Assembly (NCBI RefSeq): GCF_030409875.1
Contig: NZ_JAUFQR010000001.1
Coordinates: forward strand, 1,860,001-1,924,000
Direction of reading: 5' to 3'
DNA: 64,000 nt
DNA from: Chryseobacterium tructae
GTDB lineage: Bacteria; Bacteroidota; Bacteroidia; Flavobacteriales; Weeksellaceae
A model generated the notes under the pieces. It made no database searches. It saw nothing but the letters and a program-made list of their open reading frames with translations, and was not told the origin of the DNA. Made by a program: the position numbers and the translations under genes. Below, in pieces: positions 47,049-55,697 of this stretch (positions within the stretch are counted from its first letter, which is position 1; each line of letters opens with the position of its first letter).

Positions 47049-47103
47049 GCTATAAAAAGCTATAATTTTTACTTTTTTGTGTGAATTATGTGTAATACAT
47101 TTG
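47049..47103 (+). promoter_or_regulatory. Promoter of the peptide cluster with a direct repeat
   Basis: GCTATAA repeated with 10-nt period (47049-47065), then TTTG at 47076-47079 and TACATTTG at 47096-47103, with the same 16-nt spacing as the csp promoter. Start expected near 47110. Binding of the XRE protein to the repeat is inferred. Confidence 0.5.
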
Positions 47104-47225
47104 AAAAATCTGATACGGAGAAATATCTTTTTGTATGTGTACAGTGCAGAAAGATAAACGCTGATCAGTAACCCATATCAGGGTTTGTATGACAAAATTA
47201 TTATTAAAATCTTAAAAATTATTTT

Positions 47226-47387
47226 ATGAAAAAGAAGTTAGAAAGCTTAAAGCTTAAAAAATTCAAAATGCAAACAGTAAAAGGAGGAGGAAGAGAACCA
47301 GAATTACCAGATGCTGAAGATTCTTATAAAGCTGAAAATAGCTATACCGGAACTCAGTATGTTAATGACACTGTTAAATATGACTAG
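47226..47387 (+). CDS. Grasp-with-spasm ribosomal peptide precursor
   Basis: 53 residues. Leader M-K-K-K-L-E-S-L-K-L-K-K-F-K-M matches the L-x-x-L-x-L-x-K-F leader of Bacteroidota peptides, ending in K-G-G-G. The core is about 30 residues rich in Asp/Glu and Ser/Thr/Tyr/Lys. ATP-grasp maturases link Asp/Glu side chains to Ser/Thr (esters) or Lys (amides); the core has both types. Immediately upstream of the ATP-grasp gene. Confidence 0.88.
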   Translation: MKKKLESLKLKKFKMQTVKGGGREPELPDAEDSYKAENSYTGTQYVNDTVKYD

Positions 47388-47408
47388 AATCCAAGGTAAA
47401 AACTAAAA

Positions 47409-47446
47409 TAGGCTATTTGTATTTTTATATACAAATAGCCTAATTT
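47409..47446 (+). terminator. Attenuator between precursor and maturases
   Basis: 13-bp perfect stem TAGGCTATTTGTA / TACAAATAGCCTA, 8-nt loop, then ATTTT. It would let the precursor be transcribed more than the enzymes downstream. Confidence 0.75.
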
Positions 47447-47459
47447 TAAGATTGACATT

Positions 47460-48452
47460 ATGATAATTATTTTTAGTAAAAATTACGGTGAGAATACAAC
47501 AGATAATGTTTTAAATTGGTTGTATCATCATAAACAAGACAATGAAGTAGTAGTTAGAATAAATGGTGATGATTTACTAAATAAAGACTTTTATATTGAT
47601 ATTTCCAATTCCGAATTTAATTTTAATAATCAAAAAATAGATAATCAAATTGTAAATACGATTTGGTTTAGACGCACTTTTGATGAAGATTTTTTAAATA
47701 TTGAACCTAAAATTTTTAATGAATTTCATAATAATAAAACTCTTGAAAATCATTTATTCTCCGAATTAAGAACTATATATAATTTTCTAGAATCGTTTTT
47801 AGAAAGTTCAGTCTGGATCAATAAATACAGTCAAAGTTTAAATAAGTTGAAAACGCTTAAACTTGCTGAAAAACATGGTCTCAATATTCCAGAAACCTAT
47901 ATAACTAATAGAATAGAGATTATTAACAAATTAGCAATAGAAAAAAATCTAATTACAAAGCCTATAAGTGATGCTGTAATGCTTTTTGATAATGATTCTC
48001 ATTATATGATGTATACAAGTGAAGTAAGTGAAATTAAAAATGAAGGCCACATTTTTCCTACCAAAGTTCAAAGTAAAATAGATAAAAAATTTGAACTTAG
48101 AATATTCTATATAGATGATGTTTTTTATTCTATGGCAATATTTTCTCAAAATGATAAGAAAACTAAGGTAGATTTTAGAAATTATAATTATAAGAAAAGT
48201 AACAGAAGTGTTCCCTATAAACTACCGATAAAGATAGAATCAAGTTTAAAAGAATTGGTTAAAGAATTAGATCTGAAAACTTGCTCGATAGATATGATCG
48301 TTTCAAAAGATGAAGAGTACTATTTTCTTGAAATAAATCCTGTAGGACAGTTTGGAATGGTTTCCCACCCATGTAATTATCATTTAGAAGAACAAATGTC
48401 ATTATATATATTAAAAAATCATGAAAAAAATAACAACGAAATTAAAAAATAA
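47460..48452 (+). CDS. gwsG: Grasp-with-spasm ATP-grasp peptide maturase
   Basis: 330 residues. N-terminal domain with I-I-I-F-S-K-N-Y-G-E-N-T-T-D and W-F-R-R; central N-K-L-K-T-L-K-L-A-E-K-H-G-L-N-I-P-E-T; and the ATP-grasp metal/ATP region C-S-I-D-M-I-V-S-K-D, F-L-E-I-N-P-V-G-Q-F-G. These are the hallmarks of the MvdC/MvdD-like graspetide ligases. It forms side-chain macrocycles on the adjacent precursor using ATP. Gene symbol follows the family convention; the assignment rests on motifs plus the SPASM partner. Confidence 0.9.
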   Translation: MIIIFSKNYGENTTDNVLNWLYHHKQDNEVVVRINGDDLLNKDFYIDISNSEFNFNNQKIDNQIVNTIWFRRTFDEDFLNIEPKIFNEFHNNKTLENHLFSELRTIYNFLESFLESSVWINKYSQSLNKLKTLKLAEKHGLNIPETYITNRIEIINKLAIEKNLITKPISDAVMLFDNDSHYMMYTSEVSEIKNEGHIFPTKVQSKIDKKFELRIFYIDDVFYSMAIFSQNDKKTKVDFRNYNYKKSNRSVPYKLPIKIESSLKELVKELDLKTCSIDMIVSKDEEYYFLEINPVGQFGMVSHPCNYHLEEQMSLYILKNHEKNNNEIKK

Positions 48453-48609
48453 AAAACTTCCTCTTTGTTATTGGAATATACAAAAAGAATTATCAGATAA
48501 AAAATTGGGTGATATACCGGCAATGATGTTTTCTAATTCAGATTTTTATCAGACAAGAGGTTATACTGTTGAAAGGTCTAGAATAGTTATCTCTAAAATT
48601 ATCGGTTAA
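48421..48609 (+). CDS. Small protein between the two maturases
   Basis: 62 residues starting 32 nt before the end of the ATP-grasp gene. Basic N-terminus, then L-P-L-C-Y-W-N-I-Q-K-E-L. No family recognised. It could be a small accessory protein or the front of a larger, eroded gene whose remains fill 48610-48905. Confidence 0.45.
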   Translation: MKKITTKLKNKKLPLCYWNIQKELSDKKLGDIPAMMFSNSDFYQTRGYTVERSRIVISKIIG

Positions 48610-48905
48610 TTGTGAAAAATAATATTTTTTTATTGCAAACTTTTTGTTTAAAAAACCAGTAACACAAAATTAATTTTAGAAAAGAAATATTGGAAGATAT
48701 TTCAAAAGCCTATCCTTAAGATAATATGCTTATCTGATAGATAGACAACTATATGGATGAAAATATGAAATGAAAATTTGGCAAACAGCTATAATGTAAA
48801 GCTGATACAAAAAAATAAGGGTCATATCCAATAGAAGACATGAAAAATACAGATTCTATAAGATATGAATATTATTTGCCAAATAAAATATGTTAATACA
48901 ATAAG
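48610..48905 (+). other. Eroded coding sequence in the peptide cluster
   Basis: Short open stretches in shifting frames, for example S-Y-N-V-K-L-I-Q-K-N-K-G and then S-Y-P-I-E-D-M-K-N-T-D-S-I-R-Y-E-Y-Y ending at TAA about 48896. This suggests a decayed gene, but no family can be named. Confidence 0.3.
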
Positions 48906-50006
48906 ATGACTTATTTCAATAGATTTGCTTGTTGCTTGGTGAGTTACGGGCATACAAGAAGCATAATTTGCGATACACAAAGAAATAATTACTACCTAAT
49001 TCCAAATTCTCTCTATACTTTACTTATTGAAGAGTTCCCCAATTTTTCCATTGAAGAAATTTATGACAGTTATGGAAAAGAAAATGAAAAATACTTAAAA
49101 GATTATATAAATTTTTTATTAGCCAATGAAATAGGGTTTATAGATAGCAGAATCATAGAAGAACTCATTCCTCTAAACTTAAATTATAAGGTTGCTGAAC
49201 CCATTTCCAGTATAATAATTGATGTAAGTAAAGAATCTTTTTTTCTTGAAGATTCCGTTCACATTGCACAATTTATCGATACCAATAGAGTAAAACAATT
49301 ACAAATTAGATGTTATGATGTCATTGATTTAAATATGTTTTTTAAATTTTTGAATAATCTATCCAGAACTACTCTAAAAGGTATTGAAATCATTCTGCCT
49401 TATGGGATAAAATTAGGAAATAGGTTGCTCAATAAAAACATGATTAAGTCAAATGATAAAATTAATAGACTGATTTATTTTGGATGTGGTAAATATAAGC
49501 AGGAGAAATATATGAATAGAATCATAACTTATGTTGAAGATAAAATTATAAATCAAAAAAGTTGTGGATTGATTTCTTCAAAATATTTTAATTCTAATCT
49601 CGAAACATATACTTTATCCAATAGCCACAACTCCTGTCTCTACAAAAAAATTTCCATAGATTCTGAAGGTAACATTAGAAACTGCCCTTCCATGCCTCAA
49701 AGTTTCGGGAATATTAAAGATATTACCTTAGATGAAGCAGTATCCCATCCTGATTTCAAAAAATACTGGAACCTGACCAAAGACAACATAGAAGTTTGTA
49801 AAGATTGTGAATTTCGATATATCTGTACAGATTGTAGAGCTTATACGGAAAGAACTCATACTAATTCCGGAGGTTTAGATACTTCAAAACCTTTAAAATG
49901 CGGATATAACCCATACACCAGTGAATGGGAAGAATGGAGTACCAATCCTCTTAAAGAAAAAGCAATCAATTATTACGAAATGCAAGAATTGGTAAAGGAA
50001 ATATAA
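48906..50006 (+). CDS. gwsS: Grasp-with-spasm SPASM-domain peptide maturase
   Basis: 366 residues. C-terminal SPASM cysteines: C-L-Y-K-K-I-S-I-D-S-E-G-N-I-R-N-C-P-S-M-P near 245, C-K-D-C-E-F-R-Y-I-C-T-D-C-R near 300, and C-G-Y-N-P-Y near 335, ready to bind auxiliary Fe-S clusters. The radical-SAM C-x3-C-x2-C motif is absent, as is usual for this family. Works with the ATP-grasp enzyme on the same precursor; its chemistry is not established. Confidence 0.9.
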   Translation: MTYFNRFACCLVSYGHTRSIICDTQRNNYYLIPNSLYTLLIEEFPNFSIEEIYDSYGKENEKYLKDYINFLLANEIGFIDSRIIEELIPLNLNYKVAEPISSIIIDVSKESFFLEDSVHIAQFIDTNRVKQLQIRCYDVIDLNMFFKFLNNLSRTTLKGIEIILPYGIKLGNRLLNKNMIKSNDKINRLIYFGCGKYKQEKYMNRIITYVEDKIINQKSCGLISSKYFNSNLETYTLSNSHNSCLYKKISIDSEGNIRNCPSMPQSFGNIKDITLDEAVSHPDFKKYWNLTKDNIEVCKDCEFRYICTDCRAYTERTHTNSGGLDTSKPLKCGYNPYTSEWEEWSTNPLKEKAINYYEMQELVKEI

Positions 50007-50089
50007 TACAACCATTGAGGGGAAAATTTCCCCATTTTACAACAATCCGATGCCAAAAAGTGCTGTTCTATTTGTTGATGTGGAAACAA

Positions 50090-51475
50090 TCAATGCTCTA
50101 TCATTGTATTTTTAAAAATCTTCTCTATGTCTAGGGCTATTTTTCTTGCCCCATAACTTGTTGAATAAATAGAGTTTGCTGTAAACACATCTCCCTGAAC
50201 AATTGAACCGTTTGCATATAATGGAATATCATTTCTCAGACGATGAGTCCATTCATCAATTTGCACACCACCATTACCATTGAACGTAAGTAAGTTCTTC
50301 TTTGAAAGACTCGATAAAAGTACATCGTTCTCTGCGGATTGAAGTCCTGTTGCATTGACTACAACATCGTATTTATTTATATCAGCTGTCAAAAGCTCGC
50401 CTGAACTTAGCATCATTAATTGGTTATTGTGAAATAATTTCAAAACAGTGACAGCATTACCCAACGGCATCGAGTGAGCTATCCGGCCAAACCAGGGATT
50501 AACCTCTCTATTAAATCTTGTTTTATCTTCTGATGGTAATGATGGCCAGACATAATTGAGTCCGTCAATAAGATCCATCAATATATTTTCCCAGATGTTA
50601 CGGTTTTCCTGGCAATTCCGGATATCCTGCTCCAGTTGTGTACCACCACTATTCCCATAAACAGCAATTATATCTCTTAATACCATTCCTTTTTTTGAAA
50701 GATAATCTTTAAACATCTCTAAAAAACAAGTTATTCGGGAGTAATTATTTGGAAGATTTTCAACAGCCTGTTGATATTGTTCTAAAAAAAAACGTTCACT
50801 TGGTTTTATCACATGATGTCGAACGGAAGGGAACAACTGGCTCTGGGAGTACACATCTATACGCCCTTTGTGGCCACTTTTTTCCAGATGAACCAATGTA
50901 TCGACAGCGGATAACCGGCTGCCAAGTATCAGAACTGAAGACGTTTTGTCAATTTTGGTTAAGTTCGTGGCGGGGTAAGGTGAAATGATATTTTTGTGAC
51001 GCACTATTACTGGAGGAGGAGAAAACTGCAAACCAGTAGTGATAATCACGCTATCATAGCAGATAGTCCGTTTATTGTAAGTAACACATAATTGTCCTGA
51101 ATGATTTATGCTAATATCATTAACTGTCTCTTTATAAAAATTAACGTTGGCACCATTCTTTTTTGCAAGTGTAAATTCGGATTCTAAAAAATAAACAGCC
51201 AGGTCACGGGAAACCACATCACCCGGCTGAACCTGTACTTTCTTATTTTTATTTATATAATCAATAAATCCATCAGGGTTGTCCGGATCAATAAAACTAA
51301 CCCCCACGCTTGTATTTAATAACATGTTCCCTGAGTGAGTGTTAAAAGATCTTCCACGAAATGGAGTTCCGAAGTCATAAAGATCTATAGATAAAAGTTT
51401 ATCCTTTACTTTGTTACAAATAGCAGTAGCGGTAATAACACCAGCAGGGCCGGCACCAATGATTGCAATGTTCAT
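50090..51475 (-). CDS. FAD/NAD(P)-binding oxidoreductase
   Basis: 461 residues. N-terminal dinucleotide motif G-A-G-P-A-G (7-12), G-T-P-F-R-G-R-S-F-N-T near 40, and C-terminal V-N-A-T-G-L-Q-S and Y-A-N-G-S-I-V-Q-G-D. This is the NAD_binding_9 type found alone or in peptide and siderophore clusters. Converges on the SPASM gene, so a tailoring role is possible but not shown. Confidence 0.85.
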   Translation of the reverse strand: MNIAIIGAGPAGVITATAICNKVKDKLLSIDLYDFGTPFRGRSFNTHSGNMLLNTSVGVSFIDPDNPDGFIDYINKNKKVQVQPGDVVSRDLAVYFLESEFTLAKKNGANVNFYKETVNDISINHSGQLCVTYNKRTICYDSVIITTGLQFSPPPVIVRHKNIISPYPATNLTKIDKTSSVLILGSRLSAVDTLVHLEKSGHKGRIDVYSQSQLFPSVRHHVIKPSERFFLEQYQQAVENLPNNYSRITCFLEMFKDYLSKKGMVLRDIIAVYGNSGGTQLEQDIRNCQENRNIWENILMDLIDGLNYVWPSLPSEDKTRFNREVNPWFGRIAHSMPLGNAVTVLKLFHNNQLMMLSSGELLTADINKYDVVVNATGLQSAENDVLLSSLSKKNLLTFNGNGGVQIDEWTHRLRNDIPLYANGSIVQGDVFTANSIYSTSYGARKIALDIEKIFKNTMIEH

Positions 51476-51576
51476 ATTAATAATTTTGTTTTTGATTTAG
51501 TCTATTAAAGATAAAGCTATATTTTTTAATTATAAATTATTTTATTGCGTGTTTAGTCAGATAATGGAATACGCAT

Positions 51577-51819
51577 ATGACACTGTGCCTACTGTTTTTT
51601 TACTGCCTCCAAAGCCATTTACATTTGATCAGTCTTGGCTTTCTGCTGTTAATGATTTCTTTTTTCTCCTTTACTTTCTTTCTTAGTTATAGTTTGGGGC
51701 GAAATATAAAACTGCGAACTGAACTGCCTGATCTTTCTTTGGACTTGAATCAAGCATTTTCAAAAATATTATTAAAGAAAAGTAACCGAAAAACTAATAA
51801 GAAAAATGAATTTCATTGA
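51577..51819 (+). CDS. Small membrane protein
   Basis: 80 residues: two hydrophobic helices (L-C-L-L-F-F-Y and F-L-L-L-M-I-S-F-F-S-F-T-F-F-L-S-Y) and a basic tail (K-K-S-N-R-K-T-N-K-K-N). Overlaps the next small gene by 14 nt. No family recognised. Confidence 0.45.
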   Translation: MTLCLLFFYCLQSHLHLISLGFLLLMISFFSFTFFLSYSLGRNIKLRTELPDLSLDLNQAFSKILLKKSNRKTNKKNEFH

Positions 51820-51961
51820 TAAAAATGTTTCAGTTGAGCAAGCAATTATTCTTCTTGCCAAGAATGGAATTCAGGTAAATGAGAAGGAAGCTAAAATTAT
51901 ATTGGAATTACTATATTTAGTATCAAAAATTTATAATAAGCCAAAAGAGAAAAAACACTAG
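51806..51961 (+). CDS. Small helical protein, conserved Bacteroidota type
   Basis: 51 residues, mostly one amphipathic helix pair: V-E-Q-A-I-I-L-L-A-K-N-G-I-Q-V, then E-A-K-I-I-L-E-L-L-Y-L-V-S-K-I-Y. Short proteins of this pattern are common in Bacteroidota, often near mobile or regulatory genes; function unknown. It ends 92 nt before the AraC remnant. Confidence 0.65.
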   Translation: MNFIDKNVSVEQAIILLAKNGIQVNEKEAKIILELLYLVSKIYNKPKEKKH

Positions 51962-52052
51962 AACCTTAATGGGATTTCAAACCAAGCGTCAATGCCGAGG
52001 ATATTTCTGCTATATTACTTTTAGACTATTTATTTCAGATTGATTAAGGGTT

Positions 52053-52435
52053 TTGTATCAAAGAAATCAAACCATAAACATTAAGGTGATAGACGAATTT
52101 GACAAAAATATTGAAGAGTATTTTAAGAAGAATGAAAATTTGACCGGATTACCTTCGGTAGCTTATTTTGCCCAGAAAAGTTTCCTTTCTCCCAACTATT
52201 TTGGGGACCTGATCAAGCATTTTACAGGAAAAGCACCTATTGATCACATTCATGACTATGTTATATTACAAGCAAAGGATAAATTAAAGGAAACCAATAA
52301 TTCAATAAGTGAAATATCTTATAGTTTGGGATTTGATTATCCCAATTACTTTGCTCGCTTTTTCCGTAAAAAAAAACCGAGCTTTCACCCAAAATATTCA
52401 GAAATCAATCCATTATCAATGAAAGCAACTCATAA
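52053..52435 (+). pseudogene. AraC-family regulator, C-terminal part (truncated and frameshifted)
   Basis: About 127 codons covering the AraC DNA-binding domain: S-V-A-Y-F-A-Q-K-S-F-L-S-P-N-Y-F-G-D-L, then S-I-S-E-I-S-Y-S-L-G-F-D-Y-P-N-Y-F-A-R-F-F. The frame slips in the A9 run at 52368-52376; one more A gives R-K-K-K-T-E-L-S-P-K-I-F-R-N-Q-S and a stop at 52435. The N-terminal cupin half is not visible; a stretch at 51995-52043 (A-I-L-L-L-D-Y-L-F-Q-I) may be its remains. Candidate regulator of the 21-bp direct-repeat promoters downstream. Confidence 0.75.
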
Positions 52436-52901
52436 TCTCATCATTTATTTTTCACACTCCGGCAATACACAAAGGATTGCGGAACTTATTGAAAACAATA
52501 TAGGAGCTGATATGCTGGTTATAGAAGCTGTACAGCCTTATCCTGAAGGATTTCAGGCAGCAGTTGATGAAATGTCACGCCAAAACAAAGGAAAAATACT
52601 TCCGGATTTCAAACAAGTGAATATTGATCCCCAACAATATAATCGGATTTTTTTTGGATATCCTGTATGGGACAGCAGGCTTCCTCCTATAGTAAGAACA
52701 TTTTTGAGAGACCATAATTTCAACGGATGTACAATTATTCCCTTCAATACCCATAAGGGATTTGGTACCGGGAAAAGTGTTAATGAAATTAAGGAATTTG
52801 CCGCAGGAGCAAAGGTTAAGGATGCGTTATCCATTAATGAAAAAGAGATTGAATCTGCAGCATCTATAGTAAAAACGTGGCTTAAAGAAATCAATAAATA
52901 A
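52419..52901 (+). CDS. Flavodoxin
   Basis: From ATG 52419, 160 residues. FMN-binding start L-I-I-Y-F-S-H-S-G-N-T-Q-R-I-A, then F-F-G-Y-P-V-W-D-S-R-L-P-P and P-F-N-T-H-K-G-F-G. Electron carrier or flavin reductase. The apparent fusion to AraC in the raw reading frame comes from the frameshift at 52368; normally the two genes overlap by 17 nt. Confidence 0.88.
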   Translation: MKATHNLIIYFSHSGNTQRIAELIENNIGADMLVIEAVQPYPEGFQAAVDEMSRQNKGKILPDFKQVNIDPQQYNRIFFGYPVWDSRLPPIVRTFLRDHNFNGCTIIPFNTHKGFGTGKSVNEIKEFAAGAKVKDALSINEKEIESAASIVKTWLKEINK

Positions 52902-52969
52902 AAGACTATCCGGAATACCTTTTAAGTCAGATTTTTTTTAGAGATAAAAATGTTAAAGATTCTTAATCT

Positions 52970-53033
52970 GTAAAATGTCTCTTTTATTGAGTAAAATGTC
53001 TCCTTTTAAAAGACTCTTCTCTTTTTACCTTTG
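52970..53033 (+). promoter_or_regulatory. Direct-repeat operator/promoter 1
   Basis: GTAAAATGTCTCT (52970-52982) and GTAAAATGTCTCC (52991-53003), a 21-bp period. After exactly 22 nt comes the -7 element TACCTTTG (53026-53033). Serves the hydrolase at 53083. Confidence 0.8.
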
Positions 53034-53082
53034 ACCTATCAAAAAGAACAATAATTAGTATAATACATAAAATTTAGAAATC

Positions 53083-54003
53083 ATGTCACAAGAAAAAATC
53101 ACTATCAAAAATGGTAACGGGCAAGGAATTATCTTATCAGCAATAATCAACTTTCCTGAAGGATTTGATCAAAACAAAAAATACCCGGCAGTAGTAGTAT
53201 CTCACCCAGGGGGAGGTGTTAAGGAGCAGACTGCAGGTTTATACGCAGGAAAACTAGCAGAAAATGGATTTGTTACCATTGCTTATGATGCCTCTTACCA
53301 GGGAGAAAGTACAGGAGAACCACGTCAGCTTGAAAATCCTTATGTAAGAACAGAAGATGTAAGTGCTGTCGTAGATTACCTGACAACACTTCCTTATATA
53401 GATACAGACAATATCGGAGCAATGGGTATTTGTGCAGGAGCAGGTTATACAGCCAATGCAGCGATCAATGATCATAGAATCAAAGCTGTAGGTATGGTAA
53501 GTGCTGTGAATATCGGGTCTATGTTCAGAAACGGTTGGGAAAACAACGTAAAAGATGCAGATGCACTTCCTTATCTTGTAGCAGGTTCCAATGCCAGAAC
53601 TGCAGATGCAAAAGAAGGAATCCAGAGCATTCCTTTGGCACCAATGAAAGAAGAAGATGCTCCTAACGAAGAATTGAGAGAAGCATGGGAATATTACCAT
53701 ACAGACCGTTGTCAGTATCCTACAGCTCCAGGATTTGCTACAGCAAGAAGCTTAACTCAAATTATCTCTTATGATGCCTATAACAAAGCAGAGGCTTTCT
53801 TTACGCAACCTTTATTAGCTATTGTAGGAAGTGTAGCAGGAAGCGCATGGATGAGTGATGATTTACTTAAAATTGCAGCTACTGCTGATAAGAGAAAATA
53901 TATTGTTGAAGGAGCCAATCACATGTCATTATACGACAGAGAAAATTATGTGAACGAAGCCGTTTCACAATTGGCGCCTTTCTTTACTGAAAAATTAGCT
54001 TAA
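53083..54003 (+). CDS. Alpha/beta hydrolase with Cys nucleophile (dienelactone-hydrolase-like), copy 1
   Basis: 306 residues. V-V-S-H-P-G-G-G-V-K-E-Q-T-A-G, Y-D-A-S-Y-Q-G-E-S-T-G and elbow G-I-C-A-G-A near 118, with Cys in place of Ser; His in G-A-N-H-M-S. The G-x-C-x-G elbow is known from dienelactone hydrolases and YcjY-like proteins. Paralogue of the next gene. Substrate unknown; the setting suggests quinone or electrophile stress. Confidence 0.87.
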   Translation: MSQEKITIKNGNGQGIILSAIINFPEGFDQNKKYPAVVVSHPGGGVKEQTAGLYAGKLAENGFVTIAYDASYQGESTGEPRQLENPYVRTEDVSAVVDYLTTLPYIDTDNIGAMGICAGAGYTANAAINDHRIKAVGMVSAVNIGSMFRNGWENNVKDADALPYLVAGSNARTADAKEGIQSIPLAPMKEEDAPNEELREAWEYYHTDRCQYPTAPGFATARSLTQIISYDAYNKAEAFFTQPLLAIVGSVAGSAWMSDDLLKIAATADKRKYIVEGANHMSLYDRENYVNEAVSQLAPFFTEKLA

Positions 54004-54127
54004 TAAGAAAAAATTCCGAGATTTTCTTACCAAATAAAGGTCTAGATTAAATAGTAACAAAATGTATCCCGCGTAGATACAGGTAGTCTAGCACTGAATC
54101 TAAAATTTTTTAAAAAAATAAAACATT

Positions 54128-55051
54128 ATGAAAAAAGTAACTTTCAAAAACATAGCTTGGGATAATGCTGCAATACTGCAATTCCCGGCAGATTTCGATC
54201 AGAATAAAAAATATCCGACAATTGTAACCATGCACCCGATTGGTAGTTGTAAAGAACAGACAGCAGGAAATGTTTATGGGAAAGCACTAGCTGAAGCCGG
54301 TTTTGTTGTCTTGACATTTGATGCTTCCTTCCAGGGAGAGAGTGGAGGTGCGCCAAGATACATTGAGAATCCATTCCATCGTACAGATGATGTGCGCTAC
54401 GCAATTGATTACTTAGAAACATTACCTTATGTAGATACCGATAAAATCGGAATTTTGGGAGTTTGTGGTGGCGGTGCTTATTCTTTGAACATTGCGATGA
54501 CAGAACGCCGTATCAAAGCAGTAGTTTCCATTACAGGAGTCAACTTTGGACGTTTATTACGGGATGGTTTTGCAGGAGGAAGTCCGATGGAAGTATTGAA
54601 TAATGTCGCTGGGCAACGTTCTACGGAAGCGAAAGGAGGAGATTTATTGACCATCAATATGTTACCGGAATCTGTTGAAGCAGGAAAAGCAGCTGGAATT
54701 GAAGACATAGATGTACTGGAAGCAACAGATTATTACAAAACGTCCAGAGGACAGACAACAGGTGGAGCCACCAGCGCCGTATACTCAAGGATGGGAGTAG
54801 GAATGGGATGGGATGCTTTTTACTTATCTGAAACCTTACTAACACAGCCTATTCTGGTAGTAATTGGTGACAAACCTGGTGGTTTCGGAGCTTATAGAGA
54901 TGGATATGAAATCATTCGTCGTGCGGCATCTGATAAAAAAGAATTACTTGTTGTAGAAGGATATTCGCATTATGATCTTTATGACCAGCCTGAGCCCGTA
55001 AGACAGGCTTTGGAAAAAGCGATCCCTTTCTTTAAAGAAAATTTAGCATAA
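54128..55051 (+). CDS. Alpha/beta hydrolase with Cys nucleophile, copy 2
   Basis: 307 residues, similar throughout to the gene at 53083: M-H-P-I-G-S-C-K-E-Q-T-A-G-N, F-D-A-S-F-Q-G-E-S-G-G, elbow G-V-C-G-G-G near 115, Y-S-H-Y-D-L-Y at the active-site His. Only a degenerate half of the operator lies upstream (54057-54069), so it may be read through from promoter 1. The cupin gene follows after 8 nt. Confidence 0.88.
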   Translation: MKKVTFKNIAWDNAAILQFPADFDQNKKYPTIVTMHPIGSCKEQTAGNVYGKALAEAGFVVLTFDASFQGESGGAPRYIENPFHRTDDVRYAIDYLETLPYVDTDKIGILGVCGGGAYSLNIAMTERRIKAVVSITGVNFGRLLRDGFAGGSPMEVLNNVAGQRSTEAKGGDLLTINMLPESVEAGKAAGIEDIDVLEATDYYKTSRGQTTGGATSAVYSRMGVGMGWDAFYLSETLLTQPILVVIGDKPGGFGAYRDGYEIIRRAASDKKELLVVEGYSHYDLYDQPEPVRQALEKAIPFFKENLA

Positions 55052-55059
55052 AAAGGGAA

Positions 55060-55466
55060 ATGAAAACATTTTCAGAAGAAGAAATTGAAGAAATGGGTTT
55101 TATCCCGGCTCCCAATGAATATTTTACAGGTAAAGCCTGGTTGAAAAATTATGTTTTTCCGGATGATAAAACCGATGCTTATGTGGGAGAAGTATTGTTT
55201 GCGCCAGGTACCCGTAACAATTGGCATACCCATGGTAGCAATCAGATTTACTGATTCGTGAGGGAGTATGTTATTATCAGCAGGAAGGCAGTTCCGTTCA
55301 AAAAATTGAAGCCGGAGGTTTTATCAATATTTTACCAGGTATTAAGCATTGGCATGGAGCCTCACCAGATGGCTTTATGATCCATACTGCCATCGGAATC
55401 AATGCGGAAAAAGGTTTGGTAAACTGGATGGAACCAGTATCGGATGAAGATTATAATGAAAAGTAG
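55060..55466 (+). pseudogene. Cupin-domain protein (one-base frameshift)
   Basis: The first 64 codons end H-T-H-G-S-N-Q-I-Y-stop. One added T in TTT at 55247 gives Q-I-L-L-I-R-E-G-V-C-Y-Y-Q-Q-E-G and the full cupin to 55466, about 135 residues. Metal ligands: W-H-T-H-G (motif 1) and H-W-H-G near 95 (motif 2). Similar cupins accompany carboxymuconolactone decarboxylases. Operon with the hydrolases upstream. Confidence 0.85.
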
Positions 55467-55527
55467 AATTTTTCGCAATATACCGAGATCCGTTTGCGGT
55501 TAATTAGATTGATCTATAATGATGAAG

Positions 55528-55560
55528 AGGCTGTTTCAATATTGTTGAAACAGCCTTTTT
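55528..55560 (+). terminator. Terminator after the cupin gene
   Basis: AGGCTGTTTCAA / TTGAAACAGCCT with a 5-nt loop, then TTTTT. Confidence 0.92.
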
Positions 55561-55583
55561 ACAAGCTGCTGTTTTTACAATAA

Positions 55584-55647
55584 GTAAAATGTATCCTTTT
55601 TAATGTAATCTGTTTCATGAACAATTATAGCTCTCCTGTTATTTTTG
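55584..55647 (+). promoter_or_regulatory. Direct-repeat operator/promoter 2
   Basis: GTAAAATGTATCC (55584-55596) and GTAATCTGTTTCA (55605-55617), 21-bp period; 22 nt later TATTTTTG (55640-55647). Serves the reductase at 55698. Confidence 0.8.
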
Positions 55648-55697
55648 TCTAACAGAAAATAGAGTAAAATAATAAATAGTAATAAAAGATAAGACTG

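Noticed and set aside
54057..54090. Possible fifth 21-bp direct-repeat operator before the second Cys-hydrolase
   Set aside because: Only the first half-site (ACAAAATGTATCC) matches; the second is poor and no TAnnTTTG lies 22 nt downstream.
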